Source: DAHVFY01 sp040388665 (lineage in GTDB: Bacteria > Chlamydiota > Chlamydiia > Chlamydiales > Rhabdochlamydiaceae). From it: DNA of 21,587 nucleotides. Where the stretch lies: assembly GCA_040388665.1 (NCBI GenBank), contig JAZKBL010000038.1:1-21587 (forward strand). Direction: 5' to 3'. Each line of letters begins with the position of its first letter. Within the stretch, counting starts at the first letter, position 1. The notes beneath the pieces are model-generated. The model ran no database searches. It was given only the letters and a program-made list of their open reading frames with translations, and was not told where the DNA came from. The position numbers were made by a program, and so were the translations under genes. Positions 7,478 to 14,936 of the stretch are shown here, in pieces.

Positions 7478-7697
7478 ATTCACAAACTTGTGAGCAAAAA
7501 AAGCCCAGATAATCTGATGCTTATGCGCACGCGGGCACGGTTTTTTGATGTCAGAAGTCGGCGTGTTTGGGGAAGCGGGGGAANNNNNNNNNNTGAAGCT
7601 ATTTGAAAAGTATTAAACTTACGAAGTCTTAAAGACTTCGTAAGTTTTCAAAAGCTGAAAAATCAGCGTAATCATAACAATCATTCAAAATCAGCGG
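7478..7697. other. Gap-containing intergenic stretch (assembly gap 7584-7593)
   Basis: Between the palindrome and the asnS stop there is no supportable gene. Ten Ns at 7584-7593 mark a join of unknown true length. The 100 nt left of the gap is more GC-rich than the surroundings (GCGCACGCGGGCACGG near 7525) and resembles nothing I can name. The asnS-side hairpin is listed separately. Linkage of the 1-7583 and 7594-21587 segments should be treated as provisional. Confidence 0.9.
7615..7647 (-). terminator. Hairpin terminator downstream of asnS
   Basis: AAACTTACGAAGTCTT (7615-7630) pairs perfectly with AAGACTTCGTAAGTTT (7632-7647). Pairing resumes outward with GAAAA/TTTTC and AGCT/AGCT. On the minus strand the stem is followed by TTTAATACTTTT, a fair T-tract. 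It lies 50 nt past the asnS stop. Confidence 0.6.
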
Positions 7698-9068
7698 TTA
7701 AAATTCTGCATTCTTCGGATATCTCGGGAAAGGGATCACGTCGCGGATGTTTTCCATGCCCGTTGTAAAAAGGACAAGCCGTTCGAATCCAGCTCCAAAG
7801 CCTGCGTGAGGGACTGTTCCATATTTACGCAGCTCTAAGTACCAGGCGTAATCTTCAGGCTTGAGATGATGTTCGATGATTTTTTTTTCAAGAAGATCGA
7901 AGCGTTCTTCTCTTTGACTGCCTCCTATAATTTCTCCGATTTTTGGAACGAGGACATCCATTGCAGCAACAGTTTTACCGTCCTCATTAGCGCGCATGTA
8001 GAAGGCTTTGATTTTAGCGGGGTAATCTGTCAGGATGACTGGTTTTTTGCAGTATTCTTCTGCAAGGTAGCGCTCATGTTCTGATTGCAGATCGCATCCC
8101 CAGGAGACAGGGAATTCAAACGAGCGGGGGGCTTTAAGAAGGATGTCGATCGCATCTGTATAGGTAAGATGAGCAAAGGGAGAGCTTTCAACGTGCTTGA
8201 GGCGTTCAATGAGTCCTTTTTCAATGAAAGCATCGAAAAATTCCAGATCTTCTGCGCAGTGCTCGAGCACGAAATGGATGAGGTATTTAAGATAGCTCTC
8301 AGCGCACGCCATATTATCTTTGAGATCGGCAAAAGCCATTTCAGGCTCAATCATCCAAAATTCTGCGAGATGGCGCGAGGTATTCGAGTTTTCTGCTCGA
8401 AATGTGGGGCCAAAGGTATAGATGTCAGAGAGCGCAGAAGCTAACGTTTCTCCATTAAGTTGTCCAGAAACTGTGAGGTAAGCGGGTTTACCAAAAAAGT
8501 CCTCTGAAAAATCGATGGCGCCCGAGGGGAGTTTTGGGAGTTTTTCTAAATTCAGCGTTGTTGTTAAGAATTGCTCTCCTCCGCCTTCTGCATCAGATGT
8601 TGTGATGATGGGCGTTTGAACATAGAGAAAGCCCTTTTCTTGAAAAAATTTGTGAGTTGCAAAAGCGAGAGCATTACGCACACGAAGAACAGCTCCTTGC
8701 GTATTTGTGCGAGGACGCAGATGCGCAATGGTGCGTAAGAATTCAAAAGAGTGACGTTTTTTCTGCAAAGGGTAATCATCGGAAGGGCATGCGCCTAGGA
8801 CTTCAATTGAGATCGCTTTGAGCTCCCACTTTTGTTTGTGTCCGGGACTTTCGACAAGTGTCCCTCGAATTTTTACAGAAGCGCCTGTTGTGAGAAGCTC
8901 ATTTTTTAAATTCTCGTCCGCAATCACTTGTAAATTGGATAACGTCGATCCGTCGTTGATTTCAATGAAAAGGAAAGTTTTTTGATCGCGCACTGTGCGT
9001 ACCCAGCCGCAGACTGTAATTTCCTGGCCGATGTCACTTGTTTTGATTTGTTTAATTTTAAGTCTCAT
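7698..9068 (-). CDS. asnS: Asparaginyl-tRNA synthetase, 456 aa
   Basis: Class II aminoacyl-tRNA synthetase charging tRNA-Asn. An N-terminal OB-fold anticodon-binding domain (about 1-100, VCGWVRTVRDQKTFLFIEINDG) precedes the catalytic domain. Motif 2 is visible as FRAENSNTSRHLAEFWMIEPE (about 223-243) and motif 3 as GFGAGFERLVLF (about 424-435), followed by the typical IRDVIPFPRYPKNAEF end. Full length. The frame stays open to 9107, but ATG 9068 is chosen because it overlaps the nfo stop as ATGA, a normal coupling signal. It is downstream of nfo in a two-gene unit. I recall that Chlamydiaceae lack AsnRS and amidate Asp-tRNA-Asn with GatCAB; if so, its presence separates this genome from them. 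Confidence 0.95.
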   Translation of the reverse strand: MRLKIKQIKTSDIGQEITVCGWVRTVRDQKTFLFIEINDGSTLSNLQVIADENLKNELLTTGASVKIRGTLVESPGHKQKWELKAISIEVLGACPSDDYPLQKKRHSFEFLRTIAHLRPRTNTQGAVLRVRNALAFATHKFFQEKGFLYVQTPIITTSDAEGGGEQFLTTTLNLEKLPKLPSGAIDFSEDFFGKPAYLTVSGQLNGETLASALSDIYTFGPTFRAENSNTSRHLAEFWMIEPEMAFADLKDNMACAESYLKYLIHFVLEHCAEDLEFFDAFIEKGLIERLKHVESSPFAHLTYTDAIDILLKAPRSFEFPVSWGCDLQSEHERYLAEEYCKKPVILTDYPAKIKAFYMRANEDGKTVAAMDVLVPKIGEIIGGSQREERFDLLEKKIIEHHLKPEDYAWYLELRKYGTVPHAGFGAGFERLVLFTTGMENIRDVIPFPRYPKNAEF

Positions 9069-9928
9069 GTGGCAAAGTCTCTTAGCATCTGTATTTCTTT
9101 TACCCATAGCGGAGGGCCATCGGGTGTTTCTAAATATTTAGGGATTTCACGTAAATCTGGATGTTGCATCATTACTTTAAAACACTCTAGACCAATTTCC
9201 CCTTTCCCAAGAGGCGCGTGTCGATCTTTTCTAGAGCCAAGAGGTTTCATCGAGTCGTTGACATGAAGTGCATAAAGATGCGAGATCCCGATTTCTTTAT
9301 CGAATTCTGAAAGTGTTTCTTCCCAACCTTTTTTTGTCCGGATATCATAGCCAGCAGCGAAGATGTGGCAGGTGTCGATGCAGACTCCGATGGGGATTTT
9401 TTTATTCAGTTTTTTTACGATATAGCCAATTTGATCAAAATGATGTCCGACAGAAGTTCCTTGACCGGCTGTCGTTTCAAGAAGAATGCGGGTGTGTCCT
9501 TCATGGATCAGCTCTTGCATCTCTTCAAGGGACGCTACGATTTTATCTAAGCATTCTACGTCAGTCCCTGTTGTTGCCGCGCCAGGATGAAAATTGAGAA
9601 AGGTGACACCGAGCGTATGGCAACGTTTGATTTCTTCTTTAAAGGCTTTGCGGCTTTTTCGGGACATTTCAGGATCGGGGGAGCCGAGATTGATCAAGTA
9701 GCTGTCGTGGCTCATGATTTTTTTCATGCCGGTTGCTTTTAGAGTTTCTTTGAAAAGGTCGACATCTTTTTCTTCAATTGTTTTACCTTCCCAACGCTTT
9801 TGATTGCTTGTAAAAAATTGAATGGTTGTTGCGCCAATGTCCTGGCCTTGGAGGAGTGCGTTATAAGCACCACCTTGCGCTGAGGTGTGCGCTCCGATTA
9901 AAAGATCTTCTTTAGGTGTCCGGCTCAT
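9065..9928 (-). CDS. nfo: Endonuclease IV (AP endonuclease), 287 aa
   Basis: Zinc-dependent AP endonuclease of base-excision repair; cleaves 5' to abasic sites. All expected metal ligands can be matched to the E. coli enzyme: H74, H114 (NFHPG), E151 (LLETTAGQGT), D185 and H188 (CIDTCHIFAAGYD), H222 (HVND), D235 and H237 (DRHAPLG), and E267 (YLETPD). Length is normal (about 280). ATG 9928 has GGAAGA upstream and a TATACT -10 box at 9954-9949. It is divergent from murJ, as in the chlamydial mviN-nfo pair I recall (CT624/CT625), and its stop overlaps asnS. Confidence 0.96.
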   Translation of the reverse strand: MSRTPKEDLLIGAHTSAQGGAYNALLQGQDIGATTIQFFTSNQKRWEGKTIEEKDVDLFKETLKATGMKKIMSHDSYLINLGSPDPEMSRKSRKAFKEEIKRCHTLGVTFLNFHPGAATTGTDVECLDKIVASLEEMQELIHEGHTRILLETTAGQGTSVGHHFDQIGYIVKKLNKKIPIGVCIDTCHIFAAGYDIRTKKGWEETLSEFDKEIGISHLYALHVNDSMKPLGSRKDRHAPLGKGEIGLECFKVMMQHPDLREIPKYLETPDGPPLWVKEIQMLRDFAT

Positions 9929-9948
9929 TTTTCTTCCAAAAAAGACAA

Positions 9949-9971
9949 AGTATAAGATATCAATGATCTTA
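9949..9971. promoter_or_regulatory. Overlapping -10 boxes between nfo and murJ, with a small inverted repeat
   Basis: AGTATAAG carries TATACT on the minus strand (9954-9949; predicted start about 13 nt before the nfo ATG) and TATAAG on the plus strand (9951-9956) towards murJ. Next to it TAAGAT (9953-9958) and ATCTTA (9966-9971) form a 6-bp inverted repeat with a 7-nt spacer that could be an operator. No strong -35 is seen on either strand. Confidence 0.35.
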
Positions 9972-9989
9972 TCATGGCAGAGGGTAACT

Positions 9990-11558
9990 ATGCAAACAGA
10001 TCATCCACAAACAATTTCTAAATCAGCGCTTTCTTTTTTATCAGGGACGTCGCTGAGCCGCGTGAGTGGAATGTTTCGAGATGTAGTAACAGCTTTTTGC
10101 TTTGGCAGTCATCCTGCAATTGCAGCTTTTATGGTTGCATTCCGTTTTTCCAATCTTTTAAGACGGCTTTTTGGAGAGGGGCAGATGCCAGCGGGCTTTG
10201 TTCCTTATTTTGAAGAGAGTCGTAAATCTGCTCCTGAAAAAGGGGCCTTTTTTTTTCGCGATCTTCTGCATACTGTTACTTTATTTCTCATCTTGCTGAT
10301 CGCTGTTTGCGAGTTGGTTCTTTTTGTCCTATGGAAATATGGGAGTTTAAGCCCCTCTGGGAATGAGCTTCTTTTTTTGACGATGCTCATGCTCCCGGGG
10401 ACGCTCTTTATTTGTCTTTTCGGAGTGACATCCGCTTTATTGCAGTGTGAAAAAAGTTTTTTCTTGCCAGGGTTTGCTCCTGTTGCTTTTAACTTAGTGT
10501 GGATTAGCACAGCATTACTTTGGAAAAAAAGCACGCCTGAAGAAGCTGTTTTTGCGCTTTCTCTTGGTGTGATTCTAGCTTTTGCGATGCAGTGGTTGAT
10601 GATCGTTCCTGGGATGATTCAATACCTGAAGCAGCATATGACCATTGCGTTATTTTTTAAGGCCAAAATTTTTTCTGTAGAGATTCGTCGTCTTTTAAAA
10701 CCTGTTTTATATGGGATGGTTGGGGTGGGAGCTGTGCAGATTAATACCGCTTTAGATGCTTTATTTGCAAGATACGCCTCTCTTGAAGGGCCGGCGTATC
10801 TTTGGTATGCAATCCGCATGGAGCAGCTGCCCTTGGCTCTTTTTGGGGTAGCTCTAGCGTCAGCGCTTCTTCCGCCACTTGCACGTACAATTGAGGAAGG
10901 TGCTTTAGAAAAATATCGAGAACTTTTGATTTTTGCACTGCGACGCAGTTTCACATGGATCTTTCCTTCCATGATGGCAATTTTTGTACTGGGCGCAGCA
11001 TCTGTGAACCTTCTTTATGGACGAGGGGATTTTACAGCAGAGGCTACAAGAGAGACCCTTCTTTGCCTTTGGGGGTATGGGACAGGGCTTTTGCCTTCTG
11101 TATTTGTTTTACTTTTAGCTCCGGCTTTTTATGCGCGCAAAGACTTTCGAACACCGATGATCGGTTCTATTTACGCGGTTGTCCTCAATATTGCACTTAA
11201 CGCTATGATGGTTTTTATGCTTCATTGGGGCTCATTTAGCATCGCGATTGCTACAAGCATTGCTGCTTTTTTTAATTGTCAGTTTCTTGCAAGGAAGCTC
11301 TCTTACGAAATCGGCCCTGTATTTTCTCTAAAGCTCGTTGCGTCTTTTGCTAAAGTTGCTTTTTGTGTAATGCTTGCAGGAGTTATCACCCTTCTTATTG
11401 GTCATTTTCTCACAAATGATCCGACACTTTCCGTTATTTTAGGAGAACCCGCTGACTTTACACGCAGCACGCTTGATCAATTGCTGCAATTTTTTGTTCT
11501 AACAGGCAGTTTCGCGCTGATTCTTTTTTCTTACGGCTGGATGATTAGAGCGCATTAA
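9990..11558 (+). CDS. murJ: MurJ (MviN) lipid II flippase, 522 aa
   Basis: Inner-membrane MOP-family flippase that moves lipid II outward for peptidoglycan synthesis. About 14 hydrophobic segments run through the protein. The N-terminal signature is clear: SGTSLSRVSGMFRDVVTAFCFG followed by FRFSNLLRRLFGEGQMPAGFVPYF (about 45-68), with LFGVALASALLPPLAR and LLYGRGDFT in the second half. Length is in the family range (about 510-550). The frame opens earlier (9885), but ATG 9990 is chosen because AGAGGG lies 5 nt upstream and the protein then starts at the conserved region. Its last 14 nt overlap the end of the convergent 822-residue gene. Chlamydiae use peptidoglycan at division, consistent with retention. 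Confidence 0.93.
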   Translation: MQTDHPQTISKSALSFLSGTSLSRVSGMFRDVVTAFCFGSHPAIAAFMVAFRFSNLLRRLFGEGQMPAGFVPYFEESRKSAPEKGAFFFRDLLHTVTLFLILLIAVCELVLFVLWKYGSLSPSGNELLFLTMLMLPGTLFICLFGVTSALLQCEKSFFLPGFAPVAFNLVWISTALLWKKSTPEEAVFALSLGVILAFAMQWLMIVPGMIQYLKQHMTIALFFKAKIFSVEIRRLLKPVLYGMVGVGAVQINTALDALFARYASLEGPAYLWYAIRMEQLPLALFGVALASALLPPLARTIEEGALEKYRELLIFALRRSFTWIFPSMMAIFVLGAASVNLLYGRGDFTAEATRETLLCLWGYGTGLLPSVFVLLLAPAFYARKDFRTPMIGSIYAVVLNIALNAMMVFMLHWGSFSIAIATSIAAFFNCQFLARKLSYEIGPVFSLKLVASFAKVAFCVMLAGVITLLIGHFLTNDPTLSVILGEPADFTRSTLDQLLQFFVLTGSFALILFSYGWMIRAH

Positions 11559-14013
11559 TTGTGTTAAAGCATTCTTGCAGAATATCAATTTGAGAAGGAT
11601 CTAACCCTAAGGTTAAGCGGATCGTTGTGGAATCTTCGCCGAAAATTGTGCTTAAGTTAGGGTGATAGAATCCAAGACTTGGGCGATAAAAGACAAGGTG
11701 CCCTTCTTCCATACACTTTAGCGTGAAGAGACCTCCAATTAAACCTCCTCTAAGGACGTGTAAGGATGTAAAGATTTTAATGTCGATAAAACCAAGGTCT
11801 GCATCCTTTGCACTTGGAATGACTCGGTAAGTGGTGTTTTTGTCATAGAGAAGTCTTTTAGGGATTTTGTCTAAAAGCGCGCGCGTGTTATCAAAAATCA
11901 GCTTTCGATAGAGCTCTAATTGGGGAGTTGCATTTTGATAGGCAAGACAAAACCAATTAAGGCTTAAAGAATCGGTTTGTAGAACCGGATCTGTTAGAAG
12001 GGCGTCAAAGGGCGCCCACTTTTCATCTTGATTGTGGATCATATAGAAAGGGGCGCCGCAGTAATTGTCCATGCCGAAGAGATCGAATTTAACACCGCTG
12101 CGGTAACAGATGATATTAAGAGCGCCTCTTTCGAGTTCTTGTTGAAACTCTGTGAGCAGTTGGTTGACTTTTTTGGAATTGATGAAATCAAGAGTGCAAT
12201 CAAGTCCAAGCGTGACGGGTTTTCCTTGCCGCGCGTTTAAACACTGATGCAGAATTTCTGCAACAGGCTCTACCTGATATTCTTTGGGTGGAAGATCGAT
12301 TCTTTTTAATACGGGGTTAAATTGAGCGAGGATGAGATCGACGTTTTCCCAGTTTTTTTCAACAATGTTTGGAATAGAAGAGTTTTCTGAGATCAGTTCA
12401 GCTATTCTAATAATTTCAAAATAAGTATTTTCTCCGAAAAAGACGCGCGGCGGCCTACCGAGAGTTTTTTCTAAGACTTTAAAGATACCAGATAGGCTCG
12501 TCATTGCGCTTGTATGGATGCCATATGAGGTTAAAGGTTTGAGACCCTCAGGAATAGATGTTAGAGCAGCGCTATAGATAACAAGAAAATCATGAGGGGT
12601 AAAGGGTTTAAAAATTTCAAGAAGAGCTGTGAGATTTGCTTGGATTTGTTCAACGTGGTAGGCCGTATCATAGAAGGGAGCTTCTTTTTTTTCTTGAGCT
12701 AAGTCATTAAATTGTTCTTGAATCTTCAAAAAAGAAAGTTGTATGACAGAGAGTTTTGCTTTAGAGCTTATGATTTCATTCCATTGAGTGTCTGAAATGT
12801 GTGCACATAGCCCTTTGAGTAGCTGCAAAGCTCCTGCGACCATGAGAGTTTTTTCAGGTTGGTCGGATTTCCAGGTGTGATCAAAAAAGTCCAGGTAAGA
12901 GACGAATTCTTCTTTGGATTGGAAGGGAATCGGAAGAGATGAGTGAGAGCTTGAAGTAGGGATTCCCGTCCACCGATCGAGTTCGATCCGGTTGGCTGAT
13001 ATTCCAAATTTAGAGATCCATTCTAAAAGGAAGTGATGATGCTGGTTAAGTGTGTTTGAAGGTGCATCGATAAGAGGAAGCAGACGAATGCCGCCGATTT
13101 CTTCTTGCTTCACTGTTTGGATACATATGATGTGACTGGGATCTAGATTGAGCTTCTTGCAGCGTTGAGAGAATACAGCGCGGTAAGCATTCCAAGCCTT
13201 AATCCATAGTTCTTTATCAGAAGCATCTTGTGGAAGAACTTGAGTTAAATCGACAACGACTTTTGAGTTAAGTGTGCGTATTTGTAAAGCGCATCTTTCA
13301 AGGATTGTTTCGATTTTTTCATATTGCGCGGCGCCGATATACGAGGGGAGATACTCATGACAATCAAAGGGACGCGTTAAGATTAGAGGGTATTGCTCGG
13401 GATGAGGAAGAGATTGTTTCCATTCTTCAACTCTATTTAGATACGTGTGGGAAAATTTATTCGAAGGGTCTCTTGCATAAGAGTTTGTTGTTTCTGGATG
13501 GACTTGCATGAAGATTTTGAAGCAAGGACAGAGCCAATGAATGACGGAAGAAAAGAAGCCGGTAGCTTTGGCAAGCCATCGTTTTTCCAAAAAAAAGAGG
13601 AGTTTTTTATCTTCTTCAGAAAAAGTGGGGATCTGGGAGAGTAGCGCTTGGTTAAGATACCAGGAATGATATGCAGGTGGGATGCCTTCAAATGAAGAGA
13701 AGGAAGAATGAGATTTTGTAAAAGTATGAGTAAAAAGACGCTTAGCCGTGCGTTCGCATAAAGTGCTTAAGAGATAGCATTCATTGCTGATATTTGAGGT
13801 CCAAGGAGAAACAAGACAGATCGCCCATCCCAATTTTGCAATAAAAGAGATTGAGCTAAGAACGCTTCCCGCACCGAGATACAGCGCTTTTTCAGAGAGA
13901 TCGTGAAAAATTGTGCTAGACGTTGCAGGAGGACTAGGGATGGGGGGTGATACTTCTTGGCAATATGCAGAGGAGAGAAAAATAACTAAGAGTAAAGTTT
14001 TTTTTAGCAACAC
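11545..14013 (-). CDS. Exported protein of unknown function, 822 aa
   Basis: Not recognised. A signal peptide is likely (MLLKKTLLLVIFLSSAYC) and is followed by a proline-rich linker (PPIPSPPATSS). The cysteine is not a good lipobox because tyrosine precedes it. The rest is a large mixed alpha/beta protein with a further hydrophobic stretch near residues 45-70 and no repeat or motif I can name; VVVDLTQVLPQDASDKELW and VTLGLDCTLDFINSKKV look like buried strands of a globular domain. Start is GTG 14013, supported by AGGA 5 nt upstream; no ATG lies nearby. It sits between murJ and rpsD, a position occupied differently in C. trachomatis as I recall it, and may be a lineage-specific envelope or secreted protein. 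Confidence 0.8.
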   Translation of the reverse strand: MLLKKTLLLVIFLSSAYCQEVSPPIPSPPATSSTIFHDLSEKALYLGAGSVLSSISFIAKLGWAICLVSPWTSNISNECYLLSTLCERTAKRLFTHTFTKSHSSFSSFEGIPPAYHSWYLNQALLSQIPTFSEEDKKLLFFLEKRWLAKATGFFSSVIHWLCPCFKIFMQVHPETTNSYARDPSNKFSHTYLNRVEEWKQSLPHPEQYPLILTRPFDCHEYLPSYIGAAQYEKIETILERCALQIRTLNSKVVVDLTQVLPQDASDKELWIKAWNAYRAVFSQRCKKLNLDPSHIICIQTVKQEEIGGIRLLPLIDAPSNTLNQHHHFLLEWISKFGISANRIELDRWTGIPTSSSHSSLPIPFQSKEEFVSYLDFFDHTWKSDQPEKTLMVAGALQLLKGLCAHISDTQWNEIISSKAKLSVIQLSFLKIQEQFNDLAQEKKEAPFYDTAYHVEQIQANLTALLEIFKPFTPHDFLVIYSAALTSIPEGLKPLTSYGIHTSAMTSLSGIFKVLEKTLGRPPRVFFGENTYFEIIRIAELISENSSIPNIVEKNWENVDLILAQFNPVLKRIDLPPKEYQVEPVAEILHQCLNARQGKPVTLGLDCTLDFINSKKVNQLLTEFQQELERGALNIICYRSGVKFDLFGMDNYCGAPFYMIHNQDEKWAPFDALLTDPVLQTDSLSLNWFCLAYQNATPQLELYRKLIFDNTRALLDKIPKRLLYDKNTTYRVIPSAKDADLGFIDIKIFTSLHVLRGGLIGGLFTLKCMEEGHLVFYRPSLGFYHPNLSTIFGEDSTTIRLTLGLDPSQIDILQECFNTINAL

Positions 14014-14023
14014 AGTTTCCTAA

Positions 14024-14051
14024 AAAACCAGATATGTAAATAAAACCAGAT
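14024..14051. repeat. Short direct repeat upstream of the 822-aa gene
   Basis: AAAACCAGAT occurs at 14024-14033 and 14042-14051, 18 nt apart start to start. It lies 11 nt upstream of the GTG start of the 822-aa gene, so it could be a regulator site or part of the promoter region. It may equally be chance in an AT-rich leader. Confidence 0.45.
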
Positions 14052-14106
14052 CCTAGCAGAAGTATTGCAATTATTCTAGTGTCTAATTGTTTCCGTGCCC
14101 GAAGAT

Positions 14107-14157
14107 CACAGGCTAAAGCCTATGCTACATTTTTCGTAGCATAGGCTTTAGCCTGTG
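14107..14157. repeat. Hairpin repeat with 22-bp perfect arms
   Basis: CACAGGCTAAAGCCTATGCTAC (14107-14128) is the exact reverse complement of 14136-14157, with a 7-nt loop ATTTTTC. Pairing continues imperfectly outward (GCCCG at 14097 against CGGGC near 14166). Each arm contains the inner palindrome GGCTAAAGCC/GGCTTTAGCC. It lies 32 nt past the rpsD stop. Similar REP-like sequences built on GGCTAAAGCC are, from memory, widespread in bacterial genomes. It may double as the rpsD terminator. Confidence 0.9.
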
Positions 14158-14189
14158 TGAACCCCGGGCTCTTCCCCAGGGTTGTGAAA

Positions 14190-14810
14190 TTAGCAGGTGT
14201 GAGCCAAGAATTCGCAAATAAGAGGGATATTGATCGGGATAGGGAAAGGAATTTGGTCTACACTCGGAAGAGACATGAGCCTGCCTGAGAATTTGCCTTC
14301 TTCAAGAGAAAGATATTCAGGAACAGAGCGTGATGTATTGCCAAGTGCTTCTTTAACGACAGGAACATTTTGAGATTTTGGCTTCACAGAGATTTCCATG
14401 CCTGGGCGTACTTGGAATGACCGACGGTCAACCTTTTTGCCATTGACGAGGATGTGTCCGTGGGAGACGAGTTGTTGCGCAGCGAATATTGTAGGTGCAA
14501 GCCTTAGTCTGTAAACGATATTGTCTAAGCGGCTTTCGAGTCTCTCAATGAAGACTTGTGGCGTATTATGCTTTGAACGCACAGCTTCCTGATAGTAGCG
14601 AATGAGCTGTTTGCGGCTGAGCATGCCGTACATTGCTTTTAGTTTTTGTTGTTCTTCGAGCTGGAGTCCGTAGTCAGACTTCTTTTTTCTTTTTCCACCG
14701 TGCATTCCTGCAGGATTTGGTTTGTGCAAGAGCGGATTGCGTGCTCTACCAAATATGTTTGCCCCAAAACGACGTGCGATGCGATTTTTCGGGCCAGTAT
14801 AACGAGCCAT
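14190..14810 (-). CDS. rpsD: 30S ribosomal protein S4, 206 aa
   Basis: Primary 16S rRNA-binding protein of the small subunit. The N-terminus MARYTGPKNRIARRFG and the S4 RNA-binding domain (ERLESRLDNIVYRLRLAPT, LVSHGHILVNGKKVDRRSFQVRPGMEI) are diagnostic. The N-terminal zinc-binding cysteines are absent, so this is the zinc-free form. Length is normal. ATG 14810 is preceded by AGGAGA, and a good promoter lies upstream. Here it stands outside the alpha operon, as I recall for C. trachomatis (CT626), next to trhO. Confidence 0.97.
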   Translation of the reverse strand: MARYTGPKNRIARRFGANIFGRARNPLLHKPNPAGMHGGKRKKKSDYGLQLEEQQKLKAMYGMLSRKQLIRYYQEAVRSKHNTPQVFIERLESRLDNIVYRLRLAPTIFAAQQLVSHGHILVNGKKVDRRSFQVRPGMEISVKPKSQNVPVVKEALGNTSRSVPEYLSLEEGKFSGRLMSLPSVDQIPFPIPINIPLICEFLAHTC

Positions 14811-14846
14811 TGTCTCTCCTGTTGAGTAGTACCTATAAAGAGGAAT

Positions 14847-14875
14847 ATCTTACGATACTTGGAGTTTTTTAACAA
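14847..14875 (-). promoter_or_regulatory. Promoter of rpsD
   Basis: On the minus strand TTGTTA (14875-14870), a 17-nt spacer, then TAAGAT (14852-14847). The predicted start near 14841 leaves a 5' leader of about 30 nt containing the AGGAGA ribosome binding site. Confidence 0.55.
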
Positions 14876-14897
14876 GAGCTGATCTTTGAAATTTTGC

Positions 14898-14927
14898 TTG
14901 ATTCAGAGAATAGGGAGAATGTATACT
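14898..14927 (+). promoter_or_regulatory. Promoter of trhO, probably leaderless
   Basis: TTGATT (14898-14903), an 18-nt spacer, and TATACT (14922-14927). The -10 box ends 9 nt before ATG 14937, so transcription would begin about 2-3 nt before that codon. The upstream ATG at 14919 would then lie outside the mRNA. Confidence 0.5.
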
Positions 14928-14936
14928 CCCCGTTCT

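Noticed and set aside
7370..7582. Minus-strand open frame of about 70 codons running from the N gap through the 48-bp palindrome
   Set aside because: No start codon is available because of the gap, nearly half of it is palindrome sequence, and the translation resembles no family.
9069..9107. Longer N-terminus for asnS
   Set aside because: ATG 9068 overlaps the nfo stop as ATGA and begins the conserved OB-fold; the extension is nfo coding sequence read in another frame.
9885..9989. Longer N-terminus for murJ
   Set aside because: It would overlap the nfo 5' end, lacks a ribosome binding site and adds non-family sequence; ATG 9990 has AGAGGG at proper spacing.
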